DNA of 64,000 nt from Acinetobacter venetianus RAG-1 = CIP 110063 (GTDB lineage Bacteria; Pseudomonadota; Gammaproteobacteria; Pseudomonadales; Moraxellaceae): contig NZ_KB849558.1 of the NCBI RefSeq assembly GCF_000368585.1, positions 1,441,359 through 1,505,358 on the forward strand. The letters are read 5' to 3'. A program made the position numbers and the translations under genes. Every line of letters begins with the position of its first letter. Positions within the stretch are counted from its first letter, which is position 1. The notes below the pieces were generated by a model that was not told the DNA's origin, searched no databases, and was given only the letters and a program-made list of their open reading frames with translations. Of this stretch, positions 38,801 to 48,991 are shown one piece after another.

Positions 38801-39826
38801 TTATTTAATTTCTAATAAGTTGACTTGTTCAACTTGCACATCACTCATACGTTGACCTTGATCAAGCAACTGATCAAAGTAAGCCTCAACAACTTTAGCT
38901 TGATCGACTGTGCTCTCAACTTTATACATACTTTGGCGAAACTCATTGCTAGAACGCAAGCCTTTGGTGTACCAAGCAATATGTTTACGTGCAATACGAC
39001 ATCCAGAATATTCACCATAAAACTGATATAACTCAGCCAAATGGCCTAACAAAACATCTTTCACTTCAGCAATATCTGGTGCAGCTAAATGCTCACCTGT
39101 TTTCAAATAATGTGCAATTTCTCGGAAAATCCAAGGTCGTCCTTGTGCTGCACGCCCAATCATAATGGCATCTGCACCCGTGTAATCTAAAACATATTTA
39201 GCTTTTTCAGGACTATCAATATCGCCATTCGCAATTAAAGGAATATGAATCGTTTCTTTAACTTGTTTGATTAACTCGTAACGCGCGGTATTTAAATACA
39301 TGTCTTCACGAGTGCGGCCATGCAAAGCTAATGCGGCAATACCTGCCTGTTCTGCACGTTTAGCGACTCGTAGAATATTTTCATGTCCGTTTAAAAAACC
39401 TAACCGCGTTTTTAACGTTACAGGGACATCAACAGCAGCAACAACCGTATCTAAAATTCGAGCGACTAAATCTTCATCTTGTAACAATGCAGATCCTGCA
39501 AGCTTATTACAAACTTTCTTGGCAGGACATCCCATATTGATATCAACAATTTGGGCACCATTTGCAACTTGATAACGTGCGGCTTCAGCAAGTTGTTCAG
39601 GATCAGAACCCGCTATTTGTGCTGATATAGGTGCAAGTTCACCATCAAAATTTGCCCGATATAGGCTCTTTTTACTCATACGCAAGGTTTTGTCCGCAGT
39701 CATCATTTCACTAACCGCATGACCAGCACCAAAGTATTTACATAACGAGCGAAATGGACGGTCAGTAACACCTGCCATTGGAGCAACAATCAAATTATTT
39801 GACAGTTGATATGAACCAATATACAT
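38801..39826 (-). CDS. dusB: tRNA-dihydrouridine synthase B
   Basis: A 341-residue FMN-dependent enzyme reducing uridine to dihydrouridine in the tRNA D-loop. A TIM-barrel begins LIVAPMAGVTDRPFRSLC. The active-site cysteine lies in VDINMGCPAKKVCNK (about 99). The phosphate/FMN-binding part is IPLIANGDIDSPEKA and ADAIMIGRAAQGRPWIF. A helical C-terminal tRNA-binding domain follows (about 250-320). In many gammaproteobacteria dusB is linked with fis; here no fis is next to it. Confidence 0.95.
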   Translation of the reverse strand: MYIGSYQLSNNLIVAPMAGVTDRPFRSLCKYFGAGHAVSEMMTADKTLRMSKKSLYRANFDGELAPISAQIAGSDPEQLAEAARYQVANGAQIVDINMGCPAKKVCNKLAGSALLQDEDLVARILDTVVAAVDVPVTLKTRLGFLNGHENILRVAKRAEQAGIAALALHGRTREDMYLNTARYELIKQVKETIHIPLIANGDIDSPEKAKYVLDYTGADAIMIGRAAQGRPWIFREIAHYLKTGEHLAAPDIAEVKDVLLGHLAELYQFYGEYSGCRIARKHIAWYTKGLRSSNEFRQSMYKVESTVDQAKVVEAYFDQLLDQGQRMSDVQVEQVNLLEIK

Positions 39827-39908
39827 ATATTTTCTTACAAATTCTGATCAACATAGTATACTTCATTCGCCCATTCAGCTCATCTTTTTATGCGGTGCTG
39901 TCCAGATT

Positions 39909-41117
39909 ATGAACAAACCCTCTTCTGCTCGTCCATTCATCAAAACACTTAGCATGCTTACTGCTTGTATCAGTTTAGTGGCTTGTGGAGATAGTTCATG
40001 GTGGTCAAATAATAAAGAACCTGAAATGGAAGCTGAACAAATTCAGAAAGTCATTCCACCTCGCGTTCATGGTCGTCAGTCTTGGTCACAGGACATCTTC
40101 GACATTATGGAACAACTAAAAATTCCAAAAACCAAACAAAATGTATGCAGTATTGTTGCTGTGGTTGACCAAGAGTCGAACTTTGTTGCTGATCCAACAG
40201 TTCCAGGTTTAGGTGAAAAAGCTGTTCAAGAGATCAACACACGCTTAAATGAAAAGTTTGAAGCAAAATTAGGTGAAATGATTGGGGGAACTGTTGCTGG
40301 TTATTTTGAAGATGTTCTCAAAAACCAACCAACACCAGAAAATAATTACATGAGCCAAATGCGTAAAGTAAAAACTGAGCGCGAACTTGATCTACTTTAT
40401 CGTGAAATTTTTGACTACATGTCTCAGCACTATCATGTGAGTGCACTCACAGGTGCAGCTAAGCTGGTTGGTCAAGACATCGGCGAAAAGATGAATCCAA
40501 TTACCACTCTGGGTTCTATGCAAGTCCATATTAACTACGCAAAAGAACATAAACGCCAAAGTGGAAACATTGCTGAATTGCGTAATGATCTTTATACCCA
40601 ATATGGCGGCTTATATTATGGTATTCATCGCCTGATGGAATACCCAGCAGATTACGACAAAGCAATCTATCGTTTTGCTGATTATAACTCAGGCATGTAT
40701 TCCAGCCGTAATGCTGCGTTTCAGTCTATGTTAAATGCACTCACGGATACTGAAATTAGTTTGGATGGTGACTTATTACTGTACAACAAAGACGGCGGTA
40801 TCAAAGCAACACAAAGCCAAACTGAAAAAGAGCTAATCGCTGCATTTGCACAAAACAACGTGCTCGTTACACCAAGACAAATTCGCTCTGACTTGAAAAA
40901 AGAAAAGGAAAAGAAATTTGAAGATACGCAAACTTATTTAGCTCTACAAAAACTTTATCAGAATAAAACCAATAAAGAACCAATGTATGCGGTGATGCCG
41001 CAAGTCGTCATTTCTGGGCCTAAATTAAGCCGTGACTACAATACAAATTGGTTTGCTAGCCGTGTAAATGGAAGATATGAATCATGCATGCAAAGAGCGA
41101 AACGAATAAAACTATAA
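39909..41117 (+). CDS. DUF1615 lipoprotein
   Basis: A 402-residue predicted lipoprotein. The lipobox LVAC puts the lipidated cysteine at 26. The sequence matches the DUF1615 layout: VCSIVAVVDQESNFVADP, then ITTLGSMQVHINYAKEH and FADYNSGMYSSRNAAFQ. The DQESNF...GSMQV order resembles lysozyme-like transglycosylases (catalytic Glu followed by G-x-M-Q). A peptidoglycan-acting fold is therefore possible but unproven. Its last 34 bases overlap the start of a HAD phosphatase gene. Confidence 0.82.
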   Translation: MNKPSSARPFIKTLSMLTACISLVACGDSSWWSNNKEPEMEAEQIQKVIPPRVHGRQSWSQDIFDIMEQLKIPKTKQNVCSIVAVVDQESNFVADPTVPGLGEKAVQEINTRLNEKFEAKLGEMIGGTVAGYFEDVLKNQPTPENNYMSQMRKVKTERELDLLYREIFDYMSQHYHVSALTGAAKLVGQDIGEKMNPITTLGSMQVHINYAKEHKRQSGNIAELRNDLYTQYGGLYYGIHRLMEYPADYDKAIYRFADYNSGMYSSRNAAFQSMLNALTDTEISLDGDLLLYNKDGGIKATQSQTEKELIAAFAQNNVLVTPRQIRSDLKKEKEKKFEDTQTYLALQKLYQNKTNKEPMYAVMPQVVISGPKLSRDYNTNWFASRVNGRYESCMQRAKRIKL

Positions 41118-41758
41118 ATCTTGCTTTATTTGATTTCGATGGAACACTTTATCCCAAAGACAGCTTTACTGGGTTTATTTTCTATACCCTTTCAAAACGT
41201 CATATTGTAAAAAATGGGCTGAAAATCCTGCCTTGGATTCAAGCCTATTATTTAAAGCTATATCCAGCACATGCGATGAGACCACGTTTATATCAAAGCA
41301 TGTTTAAAGATATACCTTTAGATTTTGTGGATAAACTAGCCCAAGAATATGCGCAAAAATTAATTAAAAAACTTGATCCTGATTTGCTGCATCAGCTAAA
41401 ACTCCACCAACAACGTGGGGATCAAGTTGTGCTAGTTTCAGCCTCAATTGATCTGTATTTAACTTATATCTGCAAGTATTTAAATATTGAATTAATTTGC
41501 ACTGAAACAGAGTATAAAAATGGACTACTAACAGGTTCTTATCGATCAGAAGATTGTAGCTGTGAACAAAAAAAGTTTCGAATTATGCAGCAATATCAAC
41601 TATCTGATTATCAATTTATCTATGCCTATGGCAATAGCGAAGAAGATTTAGAAATGTTATCGATTGCAGATTATCCATATATGGTAGGCGAAGAAAAAGC
41701 TTTACCAAAATTAAAACCACAGGCACTCAAGATTTGCGAAAACATGAGTGAAATATAA
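41084..41758 (+). CDS. HAD-superfamily IB phosphatase (SerB/PGP-like)
   Basis: A 224-residue HAD hydrolase. Motif I is LFDFDGTLYPKDS (Asp17, Asp19), motif II is VVLVSASIDLYL, Lys is near CEQKKFRIM, and motif III/IV is YAYGNSEEDLEML. The cap region is alpha-helical (about 25-95), as in the IB subfamily that includes phosphoserine and phospholipid-type phosphatases. It starts 34 bases before the end of the DUF1615 gene, so the two are co-translated. The substrate is unknown. The link to an envelope lipoprotein suggests a cell-wall or lipid phosphate, which is speculation. Confidence 0.85.
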   Translation: MHAKSETNKTINLALFDFDGTLYPKDSFTGFIFYTLSKRHIVKNGLKILPWIQAYYLKLYPAHAMRPRLYQSMFKDIPLDFVDKLAQEYAQKLIKKLDPDLLHQLKLHQQRGDQVVLVSASIDLYLTYICKYLNIELICTETEYKNGLLTGSYRSEDCSCEQKKFRIMQQYQLSDYQFIYAYGNSEEDLEMLSIADYPYMVGEEKALPKLKPQALKICENMSEI

Positions 41759-41787
41759 AAAAAGCTCGCTGAATGCGAGCTTTTTTC
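41757..41787. terminator. Bidirectional terminator, HAD gene / proB
   Basis: AAAAAAAGCTCGC / GCGAGCTTTTTT stem with a TGAAT loop. Confidence 0.85.
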
Positions 41788-41798
41788 TTTTCAGCAAC

Positions 41799-42932
41799 CT
41801 AATAAATTGCCATATGATCGCGGTGGATCATTTCTAAAGAACGTGCTTCACCTAAAACTTGATAGACTTTTTCAGAAGATAAACCTTTGATTCGCTCGGC
41901 TGAAGTTGAACTAAAATTAACTCGACCAACAGCGACACGACTGCCACGCTGATCAATACATTCAACCACGTCACCACGCGCAAAATGCCCTTGAATGTCT
42001 TTCACACCGACAGGCAATAAACTACGATGTTTGAGCTTAATTGCCTCAACTGCCCCATCGTCAATCACTAAACGACCAGCAGTTTGTAGATGTGCTGCCA
42101 ACCATTGCTGATGCGCTGTAACACGATCATTATCCGTGGTGAATAAAGTGCCTAACATTTCACCCGCCATTAAACGGGCTAAAACATTATCACTTTCACC
42201 GCTTGCGATTAGCGTCGGACAGCCAGACTTTGCAGCCAATCGTGCAGCACGGACTTTGGTTACCATACCGCCACGACCAAGCACACCGCCACCACCCGCC
42301 ATTTCAAACAGAGTGTCATCTAAGGCACGAACAGCGGAGAACAACTTCGCATTTGGATTACTTCTTGGATCAGAATCAAACATACCTTGTTGATCAGTTA
42401 AAATAATCAACAGCTCTGCATGAACTTGACCCGCAACCATAGCTGCTAACGTATCATTATCACCAAATCGAATTTCATCTGTAGAAACAGTATCATTTTC
42501 ATTGATGACTGGAATAACACGCCAGTCAATCAAATTTTGTAAGGCATCACATGAGTTCAGATAACGACGACGATCAGCAAGATCATCGTGCGTCAATAAG
42601 ACTTGTGCTGTTTGAATACCATGCTGCTCTAATACACTAGACCAAGTATGAATCAAACCCATCTGTCCGATGGCTGCACAAGCTTGCAAACTGGGTAGAT
42701 CGGTGGGTCGACTCGCAAGCTTCATGCGTACCATCCCTTCTGCTACTGCGCCTGAAGACACTAAAATAATCTCATGTCCAGCATTGTGTAGATCAGCAAT
42801 TTGTTTCGCCCAATGCGAAATTGCATTTAGATCTAAACCTTGCCCATTTGCAGTAAGTAAAGATGATCCGATTTTAACAACGATCCGTTTACACGCATTG
42901 AGCTGACGTTGCCCATCGACCACTTCTATCAT
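41799..42932 (-). CDS. proB: Glutamate 5-kinase
   Basis: A 377-residue enzyme phosphorylating glutamate, the first step of proline synthesis. An amino-acid-kinase domain (about 15-260) begins [19 protein letters not shown], and contains [35 protein letters not shown] (read in two parts) and [21 protein letters not shown]-terminal PUA domain (about 285-370) starts [13 protein letters not shown]. It follows obgE by 15 bases on the same strand, so the two form an operon, a common arrangement (obgE-proB). Confidence 0.97.
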   Translation of the reverse strand: MIEVVDGQRQLNACKRIVVKIGSSLLTANGQGLDLNAISHWAKQIADLHNAGHEIILVSSGAVAEGMVRMKLASRPTDLPSLQACAAIGQMGLIHTWSSVLEQHGIQTAQVLLTHDDLADRRRYLNSCDALQNLIDWRVIPVINENDTVSTDEIRFGDNDTLAAMVAGQVHAELLIILTDQQGMFDSDPRSNPNAKLFSAVRALDDTLFEMAGGGGVLGRGGMVTKVRAARLAAKSGCPTLIASGESDNVLARLMAGEMLGTLFTTDNDRVTAHQQWLAAHLQTAGRLVIDDGAVEAIKLKHRSLLPVGVKDIQGHFARGDVVECIDQRGSRVAVGRVNFSSTSAERIKGLSSEKVYQVLGEARSLEMIHRDHMAIY

Positions 42933-42947
42933 TTTTTCCTCGGTTTA

Positions 42948-44195
<1,248 letters not shown>

Positions 44196-44278
44196 CTATT
44201 TTGCCACATTTTAATAAATTTCTCGAATAGAATAATCAGCAAATACGTATCAAACATTAAAAAAGATTTTTATTCCTA

Positions 44279-44959
44279 TTAAGGTTTCACATTCTTCAAT
44301 GGCAACTCCATCTGCATATCTAAATTTGCTTTAGTTTGCTGAACTGAGTTAAACATCGTGGCATTAAAAGATGAGATATTAGTCATATTCACCGCATCAT
44401 TCATATAAAAGCTTGGTTTAAACTGATGTTTCACAGGTAAATTTACTGATTCATCAAAACCAAAATGAACAGGTCCACTAAATACGATTTTTACAGGAAC
44501 GGTATAAGTCCGCTTCAATTGAAACGGAATGTCGAGCTTTACGGGTACATTTAGTTTTAATGGAAATTTCGGTAATAATTTATTTTGGTAAATTAAGTCA
44601 GTACTCGTTTCAACAGGCATGACCTGATCAACTTTGAGCATCGTTTCATAGTTAATATTTACGGTAATCGGTGTTTCTACTTCAAAACTTAAATCCGCTA
44701 AATATTTACCTTTCAAAGGAAGTTGTAGAGTTCGATCAATATCCAAGGTTGTATTGAGTTGACCCTGTGATTTTACTCGTAAATGATCACCCACCTGAAT
44801 TTGTGTAGCCAATGATTCAGGCAGGCGGATATCCGCCTGTTGTGCAGAAACAATCAAAGATGCTTGTATGTTCAAATACAACCAAAACAAGATTGCAACT
44901 AACGTTGTGAGTATGACAAAACTGATGACGAAGCTTTTAATCGATTTGGTGATATCCAT
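44279..44959 (-). CDS. Membrane-anchored repetitive protein, second of paralogous pair
   Basis: I do not recognise the family. The protein has 226 residues with one N-terminal transmembrane helix (about 9-33) and then an extracytoplasmic part made of short strand-like units in which hydrophobic-Pro-hydrophobic triplets recur about every 10-13 residues (LQLPLKGKY, KLNVPVKLDIPF, VNLPVKHQF, MELPLKNVKP). The pattern closely parallels the upstream neighbour, whose stop codon overlaps this start (TAATG). They are probably paralogues working together, perhaps as an elongated beta-structured periplasmic rod. Function unknown. Confidence 0.8.
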   Translation of the reverse strand: MDITKSIKSFVISFVILTTLVAILFWLYLNIQASLIVSAQQADIRLPESLATQIQVGDHLRVKSQGQLNTTLDIDRTLQLPLKGKYLADLSFEVETPITVNINYETMLKVDQVMPVETSTDLIYQNKLLPKFPLKLNVPVKLDIPFQLKRTYTVPVKIVFSGPVHFGFDESVNLPVKHQFKPSFYMNDAVNMTNISSFNATMFNSVQQTKANLDMQMELPLKNVKP

Positions 44960-45702
44960 TATTCACCTATTTTTACGTCACGAGGTTTTGCAGGCTCATC
45001 TACAGGTTGAGTTTTAACTCGATCCAAATACATCGTTGAAAGTGGAATTTTCAACTCCCCTTCAGCAATTTTAACAGGAAGCGTATTTTTTACATCAACC
45101 GATGCATTTAACTCAGATGTAATAGGTACATTTAATTTGCCTTGAATAGGAATATTGGCATTAAGTTGTGCTTTTAATGGGATATTTAAGTTTTCTTTTA
45201 AAACAGTACGAACTGGCGCATCAAATTTTAAATGAACTTTTTGATTTAAAGGAACTTGGATATTAATCGGCACATCCAGTTGCAAAGGAATAGACCCTTT
45301 CAAGGGTAAAGTGACATCTTTACCTAAAATTTTAACTTGGACTTTTGTATCGATTGGCAGACTTTGATTAACCTTAATCGTTTCATTGACAGGAATTGTG
45401 GTGCTGATCGGCACCAAATTATCAAAATACACCCGTGGTGTTAATGTTTGTGTCAACGGAACATTGAGTTGCTCATCGATTGGAATTTTTGCATCCACAC
45501 GGCCATCCACATCTACATTTAATGCATCTTTCACTTTTACACGAACTTGTAATGGCTCTTGTAAATCAATCGCAACATCTTGATTTTTGAGTGGGATATA
45601 AATATTAAAATGTTTAAATACCCACATGGCAATATAAACACCACATAGGTTAGCAACAATAATTAGGCCAAAAATCGCCAGCACACGTTTAAACTGCAAC
45701 AA
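44959..45702 (-). CDS. Membrane-anchored repetitive protein, first of paralogous pair
   Basis: A 247-residue protein of unknown function. One N-terminal transmembrane segment (about 7-30, VLAIFGLIIVANLCGVYIAM) is followed by a periplasmic domain of many near-repeats with a proline between hydrophobic residues: IPIDEQLNVPL, LPLKGSIPLQLDVPI, IQVPLNQKV, LNIPLKAQL, IPIQGKLNVPI, LKIPLS. Such alternation suggests a long beta-solenoid or meander. It is translationally coupled to a paralogue. The TamB/AsmA-type lipid bridges are a loose structural comparison only. Confidence 0.8.
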   Translation of the reverse strand: MLQFKRVLAIFGLIIVANLCGVYIAMWVFKHFNIYIPLKNQDVAIDLQEPLQVRVKVKDALNVDVDGRVDAKIPIDEQLNVPLTQTLTPRVYFDNLVPISTTIPVNETIKVNQSLPIDTKVQVKILGKDVTLPLKGSIPLQLDVPINIQVPLNQKVHLKFDAPVRTVLKENLNIPLKAQLNANIPIQGKLNVPITSELNASVDVKNTLPVKIAEGELKIPLSTMYLDRVKTQPVDEPAKPRDVKIGE

Positions 45703-45787
45703 TGAAGTATTCCTAACAAATCATTTCCCTTTGTGGTTATTCTCATCGATTTTTATGTTTTAATCTGCATAGATTCTGTACAGTCAA

Positions 45788-45818
45788 TAAAAAAGCCCAG
45801 TTTAAACTGGGCTTTTAT
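45788..45818 (-). terminator. Terminator of gap
   Basis: AAAAAGCCCAGTTT / AAACTGGGCTTTT palindrome, with T-rich sequence downstream on the minus strand. Confidence 0.85.
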
Positions 45819-45840
45819 TGTATAGCTTTGCTAACAAATA

Positions 45841-47298
45841 TTATGCATTTGTTTCAGCAGGAACTTTCGCATAGCTTACGCCACACATTTGTTCAGCGAT
45901 ACGTAATACTTGGCAGCTATAACCAACTTCGTTATCGTACCAAACATACGCAGTTAAACGGTTACCAGAAGTGATTGTTGCTTGCGCATCAAATACACCT
46001 GCTGTACGAGAACCGATAAAATCGCTCGATACAACTTCTGTTGAGTTGGTATAACCAATTTGACCTTGTAACTTAGAGTTAATCGAAATTTGACGAATGT
46101 ATTCGTTCACTTCTTCACGATCAACTTCTTTGTCTAAAGTTAAGTTCAAGATAGCAAGAGAAACGTTTGGTGTTGGAACACGTACTGAGTTACCAGTTAA
46201 CTTACCTTTAAGTGCTGGTAATGCTTTTGCAACTGCTTTTGCCGCACCAGTTTCTGTAATAACCATGTTCAATGTTGCAGCACGACCACGGCGATCTGCT
46301 TTGTGGTAGTTGTCGATTAAGTTCTGGTCATTTGTAAATGAGTGAACTGTTTCAACATGACCATTTAACACTTTGTATTTGTCATCTAAAACTTTTAATA
46401 CAGGTGTAATTGCATTTGTTGTACAGCTTGCAGCAGAGATGATTTTGTCTTCATCTAAGATGTCAGCTTGGTTCACACCAAATACAACGTTCTTCATGTC
46501 CCCCTTACCAGGTGCAGTCAACACAACGCGGGCAACGCCAGCACATTGTAAATGCTGAGCTAAACCATCAACATCACGCCATTTACCAGTGTTGTCGATA
46601 AGAAGTGCATTATCAATACCATATGCTGTGTAATCTACTTCGCTTGGGCTAGAAGCGTAAATTACTTTGATGAATTGACCATTTGCGATGATCGCTTCGT
46701 TTTCTTCATCAACAGAAATCGTACCGTCGAAAGTACCGTGAATAGAGTCACGACGTAATAACGAAGCACGCTTAGCTAAGTCACCATCAGATGATTTACG
46801 CACAACGATTGCTTTAAGGCTTAAACCACGACCCAAACCAGATTGGCTGATGATTAAGCGCGCTAAGATACGACCGATACGACCAAAACCGTAAAGAACA
46901 ACATCTTTAGGCTCAGCAGCAGTTGAGTTACCTTGAATTGGAGCAACAGCTTGAGCAACAAATGCATCAACATCGCCACCTTGGTTCTTGTATTCAACAG
47001 CAAGTTTACCGATATCAACTTCAGCTGAACCAATGTTTTCAACTTTCATTAACGCTTCTAAAATAGGGAACGTATTTACAACTGAAAGCTCAACATCAAG
47101 CATACGAGTACGACGGTGAGTTTTTAAAATTTGGATTACTGAGCGGTTAATTAAAGAACGACCGTAAACAGAAACCACGATGTTTTTCTCACGGTACAAT
47201 TGACCAATTAATGTAATCATACGTTCCGCGATTTCTTCACGGTTTTTCCAACGACCTTGGTGTTCTGCGTGTAGGGCAACGATAGTTTCTTTGCTCAC
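45841..47298 (-). CDS. gap: Glyceraldehyde-3-phosphate dehydrogenase, long form
   Basis: A 485-residue GAPDH with a GTG start preceded by GAGGA. The NAD-binding motif GFGRIGRIL is at about 171-179 instead of the usual residue 7-15, so there is an N-terminal extension of about 165 residues, helical, with no obvious known domain. The catalytic region ISAASCTTNAITPVLKVL places the nucleophilic Cys at about 291. VHSFTNDQNLID and WYDNEVGYSCQV are typical. Long-form enzymes of this kind occur in Pseudomonas and Acinetobacter. They probably act in gluconeogenesis, since many acinetobacters lack a complete glycolysis. Confidence 0.95.
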   Translation of the reverse strand: MSKETIVALHAEHQGRWKNREEIAERMITLIGQLYREKNIVVSVYGRSLINRSVIQILKTHRRTRMLDVELSVVNTFPILEALMKVENIGSAEVDIGKLAVEYKNQGGDVDAFVAQAVAPIQGNSTAAEPKDVVLYGFGRIGRILARLIISQSGLGRGLSLKAIVVRKSSDGDLAKRASLLRRDSIHGTFDGTISVDEENEAIIANGQFIKVIYASSPSEVDYTAYGIDNALLIDNTGKWRDVDGLAQHLQCAGVARVVLTAPGKGDMKNVVFGVNQADILDEDKIISAASCTTNAITPVLKVLDDKYKVLNGHVETVHSFTNDQNLIDNYHKADRRGRAATLNMVITETGAAKAVAKALPALKGKLTGNSVRVPTPNVSLAILNLTLDKEVDREEVNEYIRQISINSKLQGQIGYTNSTEVVSSDFIGSRTAGVFDAQATITSGNRLTAYVWYDNEVGYSCQVLRIAEQMCGVSYAKVPAETNA

Positions 47299-47678
47299 AG
47301 TTACGTCCTCTAATTTATATATACTGGGCGTGAATTTTTAAAACGCCATTATTGTAATAGAATTATCATCAAGATTGAATCAAAAGCTGCTAAACGAGCT
47401 AAGATTTTGTACTAATTGACTATAAATTCATAAAATACCTATAATTATTTTTATGAATTTTGGTGAATATTCATTTTCATGATTAGCTTAAGTTGATTTT
47501 CACTCATACTTATAGCGCCTCCCCTAATAAATAGTAGTTTTCAGTTACTGCATTTTATTAACCACAACAATCATTCGGAGTTACAAGCTAAAAAATAAAA
47601 TACAAGACAAGTTGTTTAAATATAACAATAAAAACTATGTTTTAGACTATTAATACACTTAACTAATTCAAGGTAAAA
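47299..47678. other. Intergenic region upstream of gap
   Basis: About 380 AT-rich bases. It presumably holds the gap promoter on the minus strand. No ORF, RNA gene or repeat was recognised. Confidence 0.55.
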
Positions 47679-47925
47679 ATGAATTTTAAAATATGGTTAT
47701 TACTAATCAGCATTCCTCCTGCTTGTGAAGTCTCTATGGGTTTTATCGGATTATTCGGACTGCTACTCACAAATATTGTCTATTTTCCTATTTCTTGGAT
47801 TGACGAACCCTTTTTCAACTGCAATGGTGAAGTTGGTTGTCTGCCTAAGGCAGTATGGACGGATTTTAATGTTTCTCACCATTAACCTAATGTACTACTT
47901 ATATGCGAAGCTTAAAGGCCTTTAG
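47679..47925 (+). pseudogene. Small two-helix membrane protein, probably frameshifted
   Basis: The first frame (47679-47885) codes 68 residues with an N-terminal hydrophobic segment and ends GCLPKAVWTDFNVSHH. The +1 frame from about 47842 reads RQYGRILMFLTINLMYYLYA..., a clear transmembrane helix ending in a positive tail (KLKGL) and a stop at 47925. Removing one base near the CCTAAGG at about 47844 would join them into an 81-residue protein with two hydrophobic segments. A ribosome-binding site (AAGG) precedes the ATG. The original function is unknown. It could also be a genuine short gene followed by chance coding-like sequence. Confidence 0.5.
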
Positions 47926-47943
47926 TTCAAAACTAGACTCATA

Positions 47944-48888
47944 TTAATCTTGCTCATTGTCACTGAGCCGTTTTGAATATTGCTGTAAATTCAATTCCAA
48001 ATGTTGTTTACGTAGTCTTTGTTGATAAAGATGGATCGCCCCTTCGATCACTAAAACCAATACGGCTAACCAAATCGGTATATAAGTAAGCCACTCTTCT
48101 GCACCTATTTTTTCTCCCAACATCAAAGACACTAATGCTAATAAAACTGGCTCTAAATATCCCAATAACCCAAAAATAATCAACGGTAAGTATCGACTTG
48201 CTAAAAGATAACATCCCAAACCAATCGCACTTAATGCACCTAAGCCCATGACGATAAAAGTTAAACTTGGATGGTCTAAAAACTTCAAATAAGGTGTGAT
48301 ACCTGTTTGTGTCAAATAAATTGCAATAGGTAAAATCAATATAAGATCCCACCAAAATCCACCTAAATTATCAGTATTGATTTTTTTCCGAATCACAAAA
48401 TATGCTGCATAACCGATTGCAACTAAAGCTGTTTCCCACGCAATACTCCCCAAACGCCACATTTCGTGTCCTACACCAAACACTGCGAGTAAAACTGCTA
48501 AACACTGTAACTTAGACAGCTTTTCGCCATATAAAACACTTCCAGCTAGCACCAGTACAAGAGGTAATAGAAAATATCCAAGCGAAACCTGCAATCCTCG
48601 ACCATGCATCGGCCCCCATAAAAAAAGCCATAATTGCGCAGAGGTTAGAACTGAGGTTAGTATTAACAAGAGGAGTAAACTAGGCTTTGCTAATACTCTT
48701 TGGAAAATAGTTTTAATATGAACCAAATCACCACTAAACCACATAAATAAAGTTAGAAATGGCAAGGTTGCAATGATGCGCCAACCAAAGGTTTGCTCAC
48801 TATCCAATGCACCTAAAAATTGGGTATAAAAATAAAGAACCCCAAAGGTTACAGAAGCCAAAACTGAATACGCAATTCCCTTAAACAT
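47944..48888 (-). CDS. rarD: EamA-family permease, RarD type
   Basis: A 314-residue inner-membrane protein with about ten transmembrane segments and two EamA (DMT) repeats. RarD-like features are FGVLYFYTQFL near the N-terminus, WRIIATLPFLTLFMWF, LWLFLWGPMHGRGLQVSLGYFLLPL in parts, and LLGYLEPVLLALVSLMLGE in the second repeat. RarD proteins are predicted drug/metabolite exporters, originally tied to chloramphenicol resistance. The substrate is unproven. It ends with a charged cytoplasmic tail. Confidence 0.85.
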   Translation of the reverse strand: MFKGIAYSVLASVTFGVLYFYTQFLGALDSEQTFGWRIIATLPFLTLFMWFSGDLVHIKTIFQRVLAKPSLLLLLILTSVLTSAQLWLFLWGPMHGRGLQVSLGYFLLPLVLVLAGSVLYGEKLSKLQCLAVLLAVFGVGHEMWRLGSIAWETALVAIGYAAYFVIRKKINTDNLGGFWWDLILILPIAIYLTQTGITPYLKFLDHPSLTFIVMGLGALSAIGLGCYLLASRYLPLIIFGLLGYLEPVLLALVSLMLGEKIGAEEWLTYIPIWLAVLVLVIEGAIHLYQQRLRKQHLELNLQQYSKRLSDNEQD

Positions 48889-48949
48889 TTTGACCTCTGG
48901 ATAGAAAAGTGATTCAAGAAAAACTTGATTAATCCACTATATGAGAAAT

Positions 48950-48976
48950 AAAAAACCATGCAAGCGCATGGTTTAA
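48950..48976 (-). terminator. Lipocalin gene terminator
   Basis: AAACCATGC / GCATGGTTT stem, followed on the minus strand by TTTTTT. Confidence 0.75.
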
Positions 48977-48991
48977 AATAAAGTGCTGTTT

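Noticed and set aside
47725..47925. Separate small gene in the second frame
   Set aside because: It has no convincing start or ribosome-binding site. The first half is not protein-like; only its end is, which fits a frameshift better.
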